Source of the DNA: Lolium rigidum
Lineage: Eukaryota; Streptophyta; Magnoliopsida; Poales; Poaceae
Reading direction: 5' to 3'
NCBI RefSeq assembly: GCF_022539505.1
Contig: NC_061514.1
Location: 34,315,769 to 34,379,768 of the forward strand
DNA: 64,000 bases
Under the pieces are notes generated by a model, which saw nothing but the letters and a program-made list of their open reading frames with translations, was not told the origin of the DNA and searched no databases. Below are positions 34,506 to 46,404 of the stretch, one piece after another. The position numbers and the translations under genes were made by a program. Within the stretch, counting starts at the first letter, position 1. Each line of letters opens with the position of its first letter.

Positions 34506-36068
34506 GTGGCTGAAAGGAGAAACCGCACACTTATGGATATGGTGCGGAGTATGTTAAGCCACTCCACTTTACCGGTGAATTTATGGATGGAAGCCCTTAA
34601 AACAGCAGCACATATTCTTAACAGGGTCCCCAGTAAATCGGTGCCCAAAACACCGTATGAATTATGGACTGAGAAAAAGCCAACCCTGAATTATTTTCAT
34701 GTATGGGGCTGTCCTGCTGAAGCAAGGATTTTTAATCCGGTGATGGGAAAATTAGACCCCAAGACAGTCAGTTGCCATTTTATTGGTTATCCTAACAAAT
34801 CTAAAGCATATCGATTTTATTGTCCAAATCAGGCAACGAAATTTGTTGAAACAAGACACGCTGTGTTCTTGGAAAGTGATATGATGAGGGGGAGCATGAC
34901 TCCTAGAGAAATAGTCTTGGAAGAAAAACAGGAATATGTCCCGATGCCTGTAATCCAAGAGCCAGTGTTTCCAGTACATACTGAGACTGCACCTCAAGTT
35001 TCAGCTCCTGTAGCTGATGGTGCTCGCAAAACTGGACAACAAAAGGACCAAGGACAGCAATTACGAGTGTATTCAAGAAGGCAACGTGCTGCTAATACAA
35101 CACCTGCTGATACACCGGTGACTGTCCCAGATATCACATCTAATGATGTTTTTGTTGAAAATAATCAGCAGTCTCAAACTGTTATTAATGTGCCGAATAA
35201 TGAGCCTCTTAGAAGGTCACAGCGAGCTAGAAAGCCTGCTATTCCTGATGATTATCTCACCTACATGAGTGAGGATACAAATGAGCCAGTGCTAGATAAT
35301 GATCCCACCTCATTTAAGGAGGCTATGCAAAGTGAATATTCGTCTAAATGGCTTGATGCTATGAAAGATGAAATGAAGTCCATGAGCACTAATGATGTAT
35401 GGGACTTAGTAGAAATCCCTGAAGGAGCCAAGACAGTTGGATGCAAATGGGTCTATAAGACCAAACGTGACTCCAAGGGTGATATCGAAAGGTTTAAAGC
35501 AAGGCTTGTGGCAAAAGGATTCACTCAAAGAGAAGGGATTGATTATAATGAAACTTTTTCACCCGTCTCTTCCAAAGATTCATTCAGAATAATTATGGCA
35601 CTTGTGGCTCATTATGATTTAGAGCTACAACAGATGGATGTCAAAACGGCATTTCTAAATGGTGACTTACATGAAGATGTATACATGGCACAACCGGAAG
35701 GTTTTGTTGTGAAAGAAAATGAACATTTAGGATGTCATCTGAAGAAATCCATCTATGGTTTGAAACAAGCATCAAGAGAGTGGTATCTAAAATTTGATCA
35801 AGTCATAAAAAAATTTGGCTTTAAGGAAAATAAGAAGGACAATTGTGTTTATATTAAGTTAAGGGGGAGTAATTTTATCTTCCTGATATTATATGTTGAT
35901 GACATACTCCTGGCCAGCAGTGATAAAAATATGCTGATGGAGACCAAGAGGTTCCTGTCTTCAAAGTTCGATATGAAAGATCTCGGTGAAGCAACTTATG
36001 TTTTAGGAATTGAAATTCACCGGGATAGATCCAGAGGAATCTTGGGGCTATCTCAGAGCATATATTGA
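34506..36068 (+). pseudogene. Copia integrase C-terminus and reverse transcriptase
   Basis: The integrase third acid lies just after the break ([11 protein letters not shown]). The RT follows with [17 protein letters not shown]-type blocks, [12 protein letters not shown] and the catalytic YVDDILLAS. The frame is lost near 36055 at a small indel; the continuing frame (EKVLKKYNM) is readable just after. Confidence 0.85.
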
Positions 36069-36870
36069 AAAGGTACTGAAAAAGTACAATATGTATAAGT
36101 GCTCAGCCTCGCCTGCTCCTATTGTTAAGGGCGATAAATTTGGGACTTTCCAGTGCCCAAGAAATAATTATGAATCTGCGTAGATGAAGTCAATTCCTTA
36201 TGCCTCAATTGTTGGGAGCATTATGTATGCACAAGTGTGCACTCGCCCTGATTTAGCTTTTGTGACCGGGATGCTTGGCAGATATCAGTCCAATCCAGGT
36301 CTGGATCACTGGAAGGCTGCTAAAAAGGTCTTGCGTTATTTGCAAGGTACTAAAAGCCTCATGCTTACTTATGAGAAATCTGATAACCTCGAAGTAGTGG
36401 GTTATTCAGATGCTGATTTTGCGGGGTGTGTTGATACTAAGAAATCCACATCAGGTTATATCTTTACCCTTGCAAAAGGAGCTATATCATGGAAAAGCTC
36501 AAAGCAAACTGTCACTGCATCGTCGACAATGCAGGCAGAATTTGTAGCATGTTATGAGGCTACCGGGCAGGCGGTATGGTTGAAGAATTTTATCCCGGAA
36601 CTAAGAGTGATTGACAGCATTTCCAGGCCTCTCACTCTATACTGCGATAATCAACCCGCAGTGATCTATGCGAGTAACAACAAGTCAAGTGCAGCTGGCA
36701 AATTTATTGACATCAAGTATCTTGTTGTGAAAGATAGAATCCAGGATCAAACAATAGATATCAAGTACATTAGTACTAAATTCATGTTAGCGGATCCGCT
36801 CACAAAAGGCTTACCACCCAGCATATTCAGAGAGCATGTTGCCGGCATGGGTTTGGTTGAAAGCTTTTAA
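36069..36870 (+). pseudogene. Copia RNase H region
   Basis: Copia RNase H motifs are present: YSDADFAGC, STSGYIFTLAKGAISW and LYCDNQPAVIYA, ending at a stop near 36870. An in-frame TAG at 36181-36183 sits before MKSIPYAS, again in a position where Gln is plausible. Confidence 0.85.
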
Positions 36871-37237
36871 TCCTGGAGAAATTGGAACTATTATGGCACC
36901 ATCTCCCCAAAAGGGGCTCATTTTGAGATCGAATGGGAACCATAGTCACTTGGTTTAGCAGTACTTAATTGACTGTTGTAACCTATTGTCTTGGTGTACC
37001 ATTTTATCGAAAGATGAGTCTGTAATATTTATGATGTTTATGTAAAGAATTATGTAAATTAAGTTAATATATGATGTGAATAAAGTTTATGGAGCTCATA
37101 AATTAAAGAGTTTCATTTTGATATGAAGTAATGTGCTATAGTCACTAGATCAAATGGTACCTAACAGACCATTATAATCTTTTCGTCTTAGTGCATTATT
37201 TTGTTGAAAAATGAGCTTATAATGATCAGCCTTACGA

Positions 37238-37250
37238 TCAAGGGGGAGAA
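37238..37250 (+). promoter_or_regulatory. Copia polypurine tract
   Basis: AAGGGGGAGAA lies directly before the 3' LTR, the expected place for plus-strand priming. Confidence 0.85.
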
Positions 37251-37693
37251 TGTTGGATATTTTGGTGATCTAGGCTGCTCTCCTAGGTCAGATCTTTTTG
37301 GGTTGCTACAGTAGGGCGGCACTACAGTAACGCTACAGTAAATGGCCACCTATCCTTATGTGGTGTCTTGATCGGAGACATCGATTTTGATCCAACGGTG
37401 CTGGTTCCCCTAGTGCATAGTGCTAAACATATATAAAGGGGTCAAATGACCCTAGAAGAGTGGAGAACACACGGCTACTGCTCTTAGCTCTCTCTCACAC
37501 TCTCTCACTTAAACTAAGCCACCGATCAGGCTAGCACTAAAAAGGCACTGGGAAGAATCAAGCACAAATTGCTCCATCCTCAAGTGGTGTGAGCAATACT
37601 TCAAAGAGATGACTGCATCTTCAGATCAAGGTACTACTGATCTTCTCTTCTTGTGGCTCAAACTAGAGCTAGATGATCCTGCTAGGTTCTACA
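37251..37693 (+). repeat. Copia 3' LTR
   Basis: This 443-bp LTR has 4 substitutions relative to the 5' copy by hand count, and a TATA box at 37430-37437. Confidence 0.93.
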
Positions 37694-37698
37694 TTCTC

Positions 37699-37807
37699 AG
37701 CCCCAAGTTACTGGTACTTCATGAAGACGAATCGGGAGCTGGAGAACCTCATTAGCAGCAGTCCCGACGTGTTGAAGGAGATGCTTGCTGAGCTATTCGA
37801 AAGATGA
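37699..37807 (+). pseudogene. EXO70-like pseudogene, C-terminal piece
   Basis: After the copia element the sequence encodes YWYFMKTNRELENLISSS and ends PDVLKEMLAELFER followed by TGA, the C-terminal block of EXO70-like proteins. It partly repeats the segment VYGYYLKKHPDLEKHIS found before the insertion, so the terminal block is present twice in diverged form. Confidence 0.75.
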
Positions 37808-38559
37808 AAACTGCTCTAGACATCAAATAGCTAGTCACCCTACTGTATATGCTACCTGAATTCATGATCGTCGTTGTATTTAGAGTTTTTTGTTTGAACT
37901 TTGAAGTGAAGTTGTATTTTAAGTTCAAATTGTTGCTTAAGCGCCAGGAACTTTATCAAGTGGCCACAATCTCTGCATGCATGTCTGTGAGTTTTGATTT
38001 GGTTTCGCAACTCCATGTTCAAGTGTCTGTCCCTTTGTGCTTCTACATCAGTTTCATTTGCCATGTTTAGTTCAGATTATACAAGACTCTGCAGGTGTTT
38101 GTTTTCATCTAGTTCAGTAAAACAGTTAAATATTTATCAAATATACAAACTTTACTTTCCCACATAGATGGTCAGACATGGACAAGATCGCCGGTATGAA
38201 GGAACCAACAAGCTCACTGCAGAACCAAAGACATCCTGGACACAACTAAACTTGCTTAAAGTTGTTTGTCTTTCCAATAGAATCAGTGTAGTGACCATGG
38301 AATTATTTACTACCCTCAAACACAGAACAACATCATATCATCAATCTCGGAATCAATTGGACGTAAGGCTAGCTATGTATGTGTGTCTATCTAAACATGT
38401 GCTGAAGTAAGAATATGTAGAGTGGAGAAGATGGGCGATTTGCTGCTCACATCTTGCATGATTTATCATCTTTACATTGGCCCTGAAGAAGGAAAAACCA
38501 GCCGGTAAGCTCAAGTAATTCATGGTCGCAATTGGAAGTTCCAGGAAGAAGAGATAGAG
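37808..38559. other. Spacer between EXO70-like pseudogene and DCC gene
   Basis: Convergent 3' ends of the two genes face each other here. An open frame at 37849-38070 has no recognised motifs. Nothing else was seen. Confidence 0.5.
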
Positions 38560-41440
38560 CTAACTAACCGCTTGTCTCCGAGCTGCAAAAACTTCCTCCA
38601 GTGGAGGACGGCCTGTCAAGGAGAAACGGGCAGATCATTCAAACCCATCCACTAATACTTCATTTACAGGTGCATATTGCTACAAAAGTAGATGGAGCAA
38701 TGACACTGTTGAAGCGAACTATATGACAAACTCTTAGTGGCCAAACCTGTAACTTCCATGCGGTATTTAGCCCATACACCATATACTGCATTTGCTATGG
38801 TAGCCACCTGCCGGATATCAGAGTAAGCTCGATGAAGGGATTACAAGTAAAATAAGCATTTGAAATTTTAGGTTAATCACGCCAGAACAATTTGATTCCA
38901 CAGTTTCCTTCAGCTTGATATACAAATGTTCCATTCCGTAGAAACTGTGCAGATGAACAGTAACTCTCTCAAATGACTGAAACAAGCTGATCCTTGGATT
39001 TACAATGTGGAAATGTGCACTTACAGGTTCATACTTAGTAACTGCATAAACCCATCCAAGTCCCACTTCCTCGTAAAGCCTTCTAAATGCCTGCAACCAT
39101 AACTTCAGTTAATAATTTCAAAAACATAAAATTACCCATTGCATTGACAAAATGTACTCCATATCAGAATTGTGCATAGGTTTGTAAGAACTTTTTTTTT
39201 GGTATTACACTCTTTGCCAGCTTGATAACCTGTACTAGTATGGACTGGTTATTTAGTAGGGTCAAACTAACTCTGAGACACTTCTTTCATATATGGCACC
39301 ATCATAAGGTTAAAGAAATTACTGTAACAATGTGAATCAGCATGTATACTACTACTTGCACGTCATTAGTAAAAACAACATTACTATGTGTGCATACTAA
39401 TCTCTCCTTCAGCTTCTCCTCATTACCATTGGATGCGTGTGGTGAAAAAATAGCTTATTTAATGTCATGTCTAATTCATGCCTTTCATTAGCTCCCAAAT
39501 ATCTTCAAATTAGTATCTTCTAATAACCAATAAATAACTGCATTCTGGGGAGGAAATACTAAAACTTCAGTACGAGAATGACTGAATGTCACACGGTCAT
39601 ACCTCAACATCTGTGACGATAGTTCCATCTGAAACGATGGCATGTATCCTCCCCATGGCCTGAAAACAGGAAGTCAGTTTATTTATAAAAAAGATAAAGA
39701 AGGTATAATGTTTAGAAGCACCTTGATATTTAGCGATTTGGCCACGGAATATAACATCAACTTGGAGTTCAGTTGCAAGAAACTACAATTAATGAAGCAC
39801 CATCAACAAACTACAAACATAGTTAGTTGGCAAAGGGTGAATAGTCAAAGCGCAGCCATGGAAGGTTCAAAATCATGTTCTTCAGGATAATAGTAAAAAA
39901 ATCATTTCTCCGGGCTAAGCGAAATGAGGTAATCCATTAGAGCCTTGATGCATCCCAAAAATTGTTTTAAAGATGGTCTATATGTGTATCAGTAGTTTGC
40001 TACTTTTGCCAAGTATCTTTTGTATGACTAGCCTCCAAGGAATCAAACAAATGATGGATATTGAGTTAATAAATTTCATAATGTTCAATTTCATCCCTTC
40101 CAGATAATCGAGTGTGAAACTCCATAAACGAAATGAGAATATGTACTAAAAGGTCATACGCACAGTTTCATAATCGAGACCCTGGCTGTCCTCCGGGGAG
40201 TAATCTTTCGAGCTGATGTCAACAAAATTTATAGTTCCATAGGATTTGTTCCTTTCCCTCAACATGTTTACCTGTCAAAACACTAGAGTTAGTACACGCA
40301 AATATAGCTGTTGCAGGATGACTACAATCAGGCCAAAGGGTTTTATTCACCAAAACATTTAGTGAAGAAAATAAATTCAAGTTTAAATGATTGCGAATCA
40401 ATGAATCCACTATTCGTAAGATGGGGATGCACATAGATTTTCTAGCACGTCTAAACCGTGTGAAAGGTTCGTAAAGTGTTACGAACTTAAGGTTGGAGTT
40501 AAAACCGAGTGCTTCCCACAGACAAAGTTTTTATGCTGATAGAAAATTCCAATTAAAACCAAGATGGTTGAAGTCTAATATGGCAGCAGTAAAGTTGTAG
40601 TAATGAAAACAAATTCATAGAAAGTTCATCCACATGCCAACCATTCTCAGCAGTTGATTGAGCGTCAAATAATTTAAGCCGCAAAAGGGTTCATACAATC
40701 GCATGAAAAAAAATGTATCACTACATTAAGATTGTTTTTAGATACACACTTGAGCTGTGCACATAAATATGAAATAGATGCAGGAAATATTGTTTCTGTA
40801 AATGAGGCAAGGCAAAATAAGCTCATTTATAGAACAAGTTGAACATGCTCGAGGAATCGTCTGCAAACAAATGTGTGTGTGTCCTTATAAAGCTGCTACA
40901 TAGGCTCTAGCGCACTCTAATTATGCAATTTGCTGATTAATACTATGACAAGTCTCACCGACCAAGGATTGTGCAACGCACCTCACGCATACAAAGCGAG
41001 CATTCACCATCGTAGAGGATCCTCCAAGTTTGGGACGAATTTGCCCCATCCTTCGGCCCCGCTGCAGGGGACGCCTTCACGTCCGAGTGAACTTGGCATC
41101 TCCAGGCTGAATTTCAATCCAATGTTAGCATTTGGAGCTAGTTCCGACCTAGGAAATGCGAATCGACCACTACTGCTGCAGCCTGCAGGTGCCACGAAAT
41201 CGATTGGGTCGCTCACCGTATAGCGAAGCGGCGCGGGAGAGTGCTTTCGCCGGATTGGGCGCCCAGGAGCCCAACTTTGATCGGATTGGGCGTAAATTAC
41301 ATCCGGCAGGGAGCGTCTGCGACCTCCAGATGGAGGCGAAAAGGGCGCGGGACCGGGCTGTCAGTGACACAAGGTGGATTTCCCTCCATTTCTTGCAGCC
41401 ATATCCCCCGACCACGGCGTTTTCCCCCCAGACCCCGCCA
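38560..41440 (-). CDS. DCC-family (DUF393) thiol-disulfide oxidoreductase
   Basis: Exons on the minus strand with clean GT-AG borders: first exon ending at 41217, then 40982-41106, 40164-40271, 39603-39659, 39025-39090, 38747-38807 and 38560-38612 (stop at 38560-38562). All phases join. The second exon carries WRILYDGECSLCMRE with the redox C-x-x-C that defines DCC proteins; later exons read YGTINFVDISSKDY, AMGRIHAIVSDGTIVTDVE, AFRRLYEEVGLGWVYAV and ATIANAVYGVWAKYRMEVTG. It matches the layout of plant proteins like Arabidopsis At5g50100, thought to act in plastids or mitochondria. The first exon has no in-frame ATG that I can find, so the start, and possibly function, is uncertain; 41440 is approximate. 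Confidence 0.8.
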
Positions 41441-41531
41441 TTTACCCCAAGCTCTACACCATAAGCCTAAAAAGTTCATCGGACCTCGCACGAGCGAAGC
41501 CGCGGAAGCCGAAGGAGAAGCCGGATGACAT

Positions 41532-43284
41532 GAACAACGCCGAGTGGGAGAGGGACGTCCACAGGAGGAGGGACCCAAGGCCGGAAGGATCGGCAGAAGC
41601 TCAAGCTCAGGCAGGCCGACGAGGCGGCGGAGACGGAGGAAGAAGCGGCGACAGTAATGGACATGAACGCCGCGTTGGCCAGGGCGTCGATCGGCCTCCC
41701 GCTGATCTACGTCGGCCAGTATCCTCACGGGTGGAATTTGGGCTTGGGCTCGCCGCCGGCTTGTCACCTTCTTTTCCGGCCATGTTCCAGTAACCCTATG
41801 ACCAACTGACGCCGCGCTCGAGGTTGTCCTCATCACCGTCGCCGGACTACGAGGGCTTCGCCACGCGCGGCGTGCTAGACAAGATCATCTTCGTGGACTC
41901 ACCGGCCCTCCGTCGGGGTTCTCTGTCGTTCGGCTCAAGCCTGGGGGAAAGCTTGTCCTACCCACCCGGCGGGAGAGTGCTCGCCAGAATGCAGGTCGAC
42001 TCAGTCATGCACGACATCATTGCGGCAGGCTCCGTGGCGGGCGCACCGGCGGGCGCAGGCTACTACATTGGTGGCGACGACGCCGAGCACAGGTTGACGA
42101 CACACAGGGTCGTGGTGGCGGCGAAGAGGAGGACACCGAGGTTGAGGAAGTCGATCCGGCGGAGGCTCCGGCGGCGAGCAAGGCCAAGGGTAAACTGAAG
42201 AAAAATGCGATGGCGGTGGCTCCCTCGACGCCCACCGAGGTGCGTGTCAAATGGATGACCAAGGAGGACGAGTGTTTGGCCGAGTCGTGGAAGGAGGTCA
42301 GCATCGACGCCGTGACCGGCGCCAACCAGTGCTCAGAGACCTACTGGGTGCGGGTGAAGAAGGCGTTCGACGAGCGGAAGTTCATCGACCCCAACTTTCA
42401 GGGAATACACATGGACCACGGCTACAAGGCCATGGGAAATTATTGGGGCATCATTCAGGCCAGGCCACGTGTAGCAAGTGACATGGCATACAAGACGAGA
42501 TCGATCGCAGTCCGGAGAACGGCGCCAGCATGGACCGCAAGGTACGCCGTCGACTTCGACGTAGTTCGGCCTGATAGTCTAGCTGAATTTTTTCGACGAG
42601 TTTCGCCGTTCGTTTTGCAGATGTAGACGACAAAAAGAACGCCAAGTTCAAGTTCCTCCATGTCTTCACTCGCATCGACGGCTGCAAGATCTGGGCGGAC
42701 ACGTGCGCGGCCCTCGCCAAGGGCGGCGTGTACAACCCGGTGGCGTCCGTGCCCGGCGCGGCGGAAGGCCGCCCGGAGCTCGTCCAGAAGGCAGTCAAGG
42801 CAGCGAAGCTCATGGAACCGCCAACCGAGTGGCTGCAGGCTTCCATGGAGAAAGACGTGACCGACGCCAGGACGCACGTCGTGGCGCGGGTCGAGAAGTT
42901 CGACGCGAGCATGAAGACGTTGTTGAAGAACCAGAGCGTGCGGATCGACCTGCTGAAGGCCACCACCATAGCAAAGAAGAGGAACACGGACTGGGCGTTC
43001 CTCATAGCGGTGAACCCGGAGGTAATGGACGAGAGGGTGCACGTGTGGTATGCGGCGCAGCGCGACATCATCCTCAACCAGCTCCAAGAGGGCGAGCCGG
43101 CCGCTGCTGCTTCGTCACCCACACCGCGCCGATCTCCACCCTGAATACCTCCACACCAAGCACCGCCGCAACGCCAATGCCACCGGAGGAGGAGCCTGTC
43201 ATCGACATCGCCGACGATGAGCCCACCGTTGCAAACGCTAAGGAGGTCGCCGCCATCGACGAGGAGCCCGTCTTCCCGGTCTAG
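41532..43284 (+). pseudogene. Myb/SANT-type (NAM-associated, 'GST-T3-like') protein pseudogene
   Basis: The sequence encodes, in several frames, the parts of a DNA-binding-type protein common in Triticeae: MNNAEWERDVHRR, GLPLIYVGQYPHGWNLGLG, PDYEGFATRGVLDKIIFVD, a trihelix-like segment (VRVKWMTKEDECLAESWKEV ... ETYWVRVKKAFDERKFIDP) and a C-terminal helical part (FKFLHVFTRIDGCKIW ... RNTDWAFLIAVN). A donor at 42542 and acceptor ending at 42620 delimit an intron. Frameshifts near 41580, 42100, 42470 and 43120, and a TGA near 42480 where the family has Trp, make it a pseudogene. It is divergent from the DCC gene. Related ORFs are carried by PIF/Harbinger elements, but no terminal repeats were found here. 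Confidence 0.7.
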
Positions 43285-44370
43285 GAGGCCAAACTTTTAG
43301 CTCAATCATCGTGTCTGTAATATCATCGTCAAACTAAGTCCTTTTGTGGGCGACAATCGCCAAGCTTGGCGAAGATCGGCAAACTTCTAGCCAATTTTTT
43401 GTAGCGAGAACGTAACATTCAAATATATCGTCGTTTCCACTGGACTGCCCTAGGCTCGTCGCTGGGAAACTGGGCTTCCCCAGACCAAAAGTTTCATCCA
43501 TCCAGGCTAAATTGCACGGGATTTCGGGCTAGGGAGCCCCAACGAGTGCACTAATGCTGCCGAAAAATTTAAGGTAGATTTTTGTTTTTGGCACATGTTA
43601 GGTAACTTGTGTGCCTTCGCAGCTGGTGCATGGAACTCTCCGTTCCAAAAATCAAGGCGTATAAACTTGGTCACAAGTCAATGTTTTCTATGTTTGAACC
43701 AGTTTCTACACTACGTAAAAAGGAGGAACATGTTTCCTATTCTGCCCACCTCTCACTACGACTAAATTTTCGTCGTCCTCGTCGCTTCCTTCGTCGTGCT
43801 CGTGTCTGCTCCGCCCCGCACGCGCGCAAATGGGCCAAGCCCAATAAAACACAGAACCCTCGCCTACCCCGACCACGTCTAAATTCCGAGAATCCGCAGA
43901 CCCTCGCGGTCCTCCTCGAGAGATCTTGGGTGCCCTAGCGTGCTTGGCCGGGGAGGGTGCCGACAGAAAGGAATGGGTCGGTCTCCCGACGGGGAGGTAG
44001 GAGGGACGTAGGAGCGAGCTGAAGATCCGGCCAAGCCGGCGCCATCGGTCACGGCCGCGGCGACAGCGACGACCCCATCCAAGTCCGCCTTCCGTTGTGG
44101 TCCTATTCCTTCCAGCCCTCTGAGAACTCCGAACTCAACATCTACATGTTAGTTTTTTACCTTTTACTCATAAAATCTAGAGAGGATTTGTATTTAGGTT
44201 ATTGTTGATGCAGTGTATTTATCAAATTTCATTCCTCTTGTTAAATCGAGCTGGGACAGCCACACATCAACCATAGGACAGATGAGCTGGCGGAGGGTAA
44301 TGATACCGTAGCTAGATCGAGCTGCTCCTCCCCCTCCTGTGACTTACCTACCCCTCCTGATATTGCTTAT

Positions 44371-44430
44371 TACTCCCTCCGTGCAGAAATATAAGACGTT
44401 TTCCATTTCAGGTTCAAAATTTTCTAGGCA
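44371..44430. mobile_element. Stowaway-like MITE end fragment
   Basis: TACTCCCTCCGTGCAGAAAT has the TA plus CTCCCTCCGT terminus typical of Stowaway MITEs. No matching inverted end was found nearby, so it is a fragment or diverged. Confidence 0.4.
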
Positions 44431-45306
44431 TAGAAGTTTACCGAGTTTCCAAAATTGCCCCCGTGTCGGTCGCGCTTGCACTCCTCTCTGTCGGCCGGCC
44501 CTTCACTTGCTCGATAGGCGACACCACCTCTCTGCTCCGCTCTCTGCTTCCCTCGCATCACCGCCGAGCTCCCAACGCGTCGCTCTCTGTTGCTTGCTTG
44601 TATCACATCTATCCCTCTCCCGTGTTTGTATGGAGTAGTTGCAAATCTTGTTTTGTGCGTGCTAATTGCTAAGCTTTTGGGTCAAGTAGTAATTTCAGAC
44701 CATATATTCTTCACGTGTATTAGATTATTTTTACAGCAATTGCTGGAGTTTAAAGTGATTGCTGAAGATGCACAAGTATTACTCTTTGCAATCGGCCTGG
44801 ATTTAAGGTGACATATGAATCTCTTTTCATGTACCATGTATTCACAGACTAATCTAATAGAGGATTGTTCTACAACTTTTTTTCGCCGGTTTGATTCATA
44901 CAATGATTTTAATTTTTAAAGACCAGTGGCTGCAGGGTTACTGTCAGCTACTAAATTTGATTCATGCAATGAGGATAAAGACCAATGGTTGTGGGGTTAC
45001 TGGTGTACGGTATTTGGAACATGAAACTGCAGTGATGAACTACTTATTTTTGTTCCTGATGTGATATAATATTGGGTGTGTGAAGGCTGATAGTTTGCTT
45101 GTTTGTTTGATAAATTTGGTTGTATCCTTCATTAGATGGTTCTTGAATTGTTAGCGGACGATGATTACTATGGTGTCACAATATAGTTAAATATATTCAG
45201 TTCACCGGTCCAGTACAGCCTTACAGAAGATAATGTGAACATATAGCATGCAAGTGGTTAGGCTAAGCGCAAGTGGTTATCTGTAAGAGATCTCTAGAAT
45301 TAGGAA

Positions 45307-45416
45307 TTGTATAAGGAGAATAGTGGGAAGGGTGTCTACTGATCCTATCCAGAATAGCCTTTCTGAACTATATGGACCTTTCTGAACTATAAGGAGAATA
45401 GTGGGAAGGGTGTCTA
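45307..45416 (+). repeat. 28-bp direct repeat
   Basis: ATAAGGAGAATAGTGGGAAG with its continuation GGTGTCTA occurs at about 45309 and again at about 45389; AACTATA motifs lie between the copies. Confidence 0.8.
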
Positions 45417-46314
45417 TGTTTTGCTTCACAATAACTATTTAATCAAGCTCCTACATGCTCTGTCTAGCTATTGATTTTTTACTGATTTGGGAATTATTTT
45501 TGGTGTTGCTAAATTAGGGGAGAGAGGCGCTGCCCCATGCCACGGTTACAATTTGAAGCTGGTAATTCCGAGTGCTTAATTGTTCGCTGCGGATAAAATT
45601 TACTACATCAGTCTCTTCTTGGTCATGCCTTTTATTCAATTTATTATGGATGTGTCGTACAGTATAAATAGTTTATGTCATCCTCTGAGGAATGGAGTCC
45701 TCAAGTTCTATTCAGAAAATGATGCAGCTGTTGCACTCAAGAAGATGAGCGATAAGGTTTGCAAATATAGCACAAGTCAAGATCTCAGGATAATACGCAA
45801 GTCTTAGTGTTGTTATTTTCCTTATGCTAACACAATTAATGAACAAATAATTGTTTCAGCAGCTTACTGGAAAGAACATGTGGTGCAGTATGAGAACATC
45901 CGACGATTTGCTGTTACTATTGAGTAAGGTGCATATTTGGTATCATTTCTTGTATTTGGAATTTGTGATGTTAAATGGAGCCCTGGACATGCGCCTTGAA
46001 TTTGCGGGCCTAGCGGTGTTCCGCTTGGCTTCGCTTGAAAGGCCTACCAAGCCATCTATGTTGTCAGATATCTATACAGTAAAATTTCCCCTGGATTACA
46101 TGCTTTTGTGGTGTTGCGCTATTTTTTTCATTAAGTAGATGCATGGTAGAAAAATTTCTTTCTTGACCAGACAGATTAAAAATTGTATGTACTCGTGTAT
46201 GTTCCTGGAAGCAACAATTCTGTGTAAACAAATGGTTGGAATATTATTCATAGTAGAAGATTTCGCCCTGACAATAATGTATGCCCTGTAGCTCTCTATG
46301 ATAGTTGTGTTCTT

Positions 46315-46404
46315 AAATAGTATAGAAATTCATGGGTAGTAGATTTTGGCGTACTAATAAAATAGTATAGAAATTCATGGGTAGTAGATTTTGGCGTACT
46401 AATA
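46315..46404 (+). repeat. 45-bp tandem duplication
   Basis: The unit beginning AAATAGTATAGAAATTCATG and ending TTGGCGTACTAAT is present twice head to tail (46315 and 46360) with almost no difference, so it arose recently. Confidence 0.9.

Larger units (their letters stand above)
30478..37693 (+). mobile_element. Copia LTR retrotransposon, complete but defective
   Basis: Direct repeats of 443 bp (30478-30920 and 37251-37693) start TGTTGGATATTTTGG and end AGGTTCTACA. An initiator-Met primer-binding site follows the first LTR and a polypurine tract precedes the second. The target duplication is ATCTC (30473-30477) against TTCTC (37694-37698), one mismatch. Gag, protease, integrase, RT and RNase H follow in copia order, broken at three places. 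The LTRs differ at 4 positions (0.9%), so the insertion is younger than Gypsy-1. It lies in the last part of the EXO70-like pseudogene. Confidence 0.93.

Noticed and set aside
38818..39096. 92-residue minus-strand ORF taken as one protein
   Set aside because: Only its first 22 or so codons are a real exon of the DCC gene; the rest reads into the intron after a clear GT donor.
41532..43560. TIR element around the Myb/SANT-type pseudogene
   Set aside because: Related genes are often inside elements, but I could not find matching inverted ends or a target duplication here.
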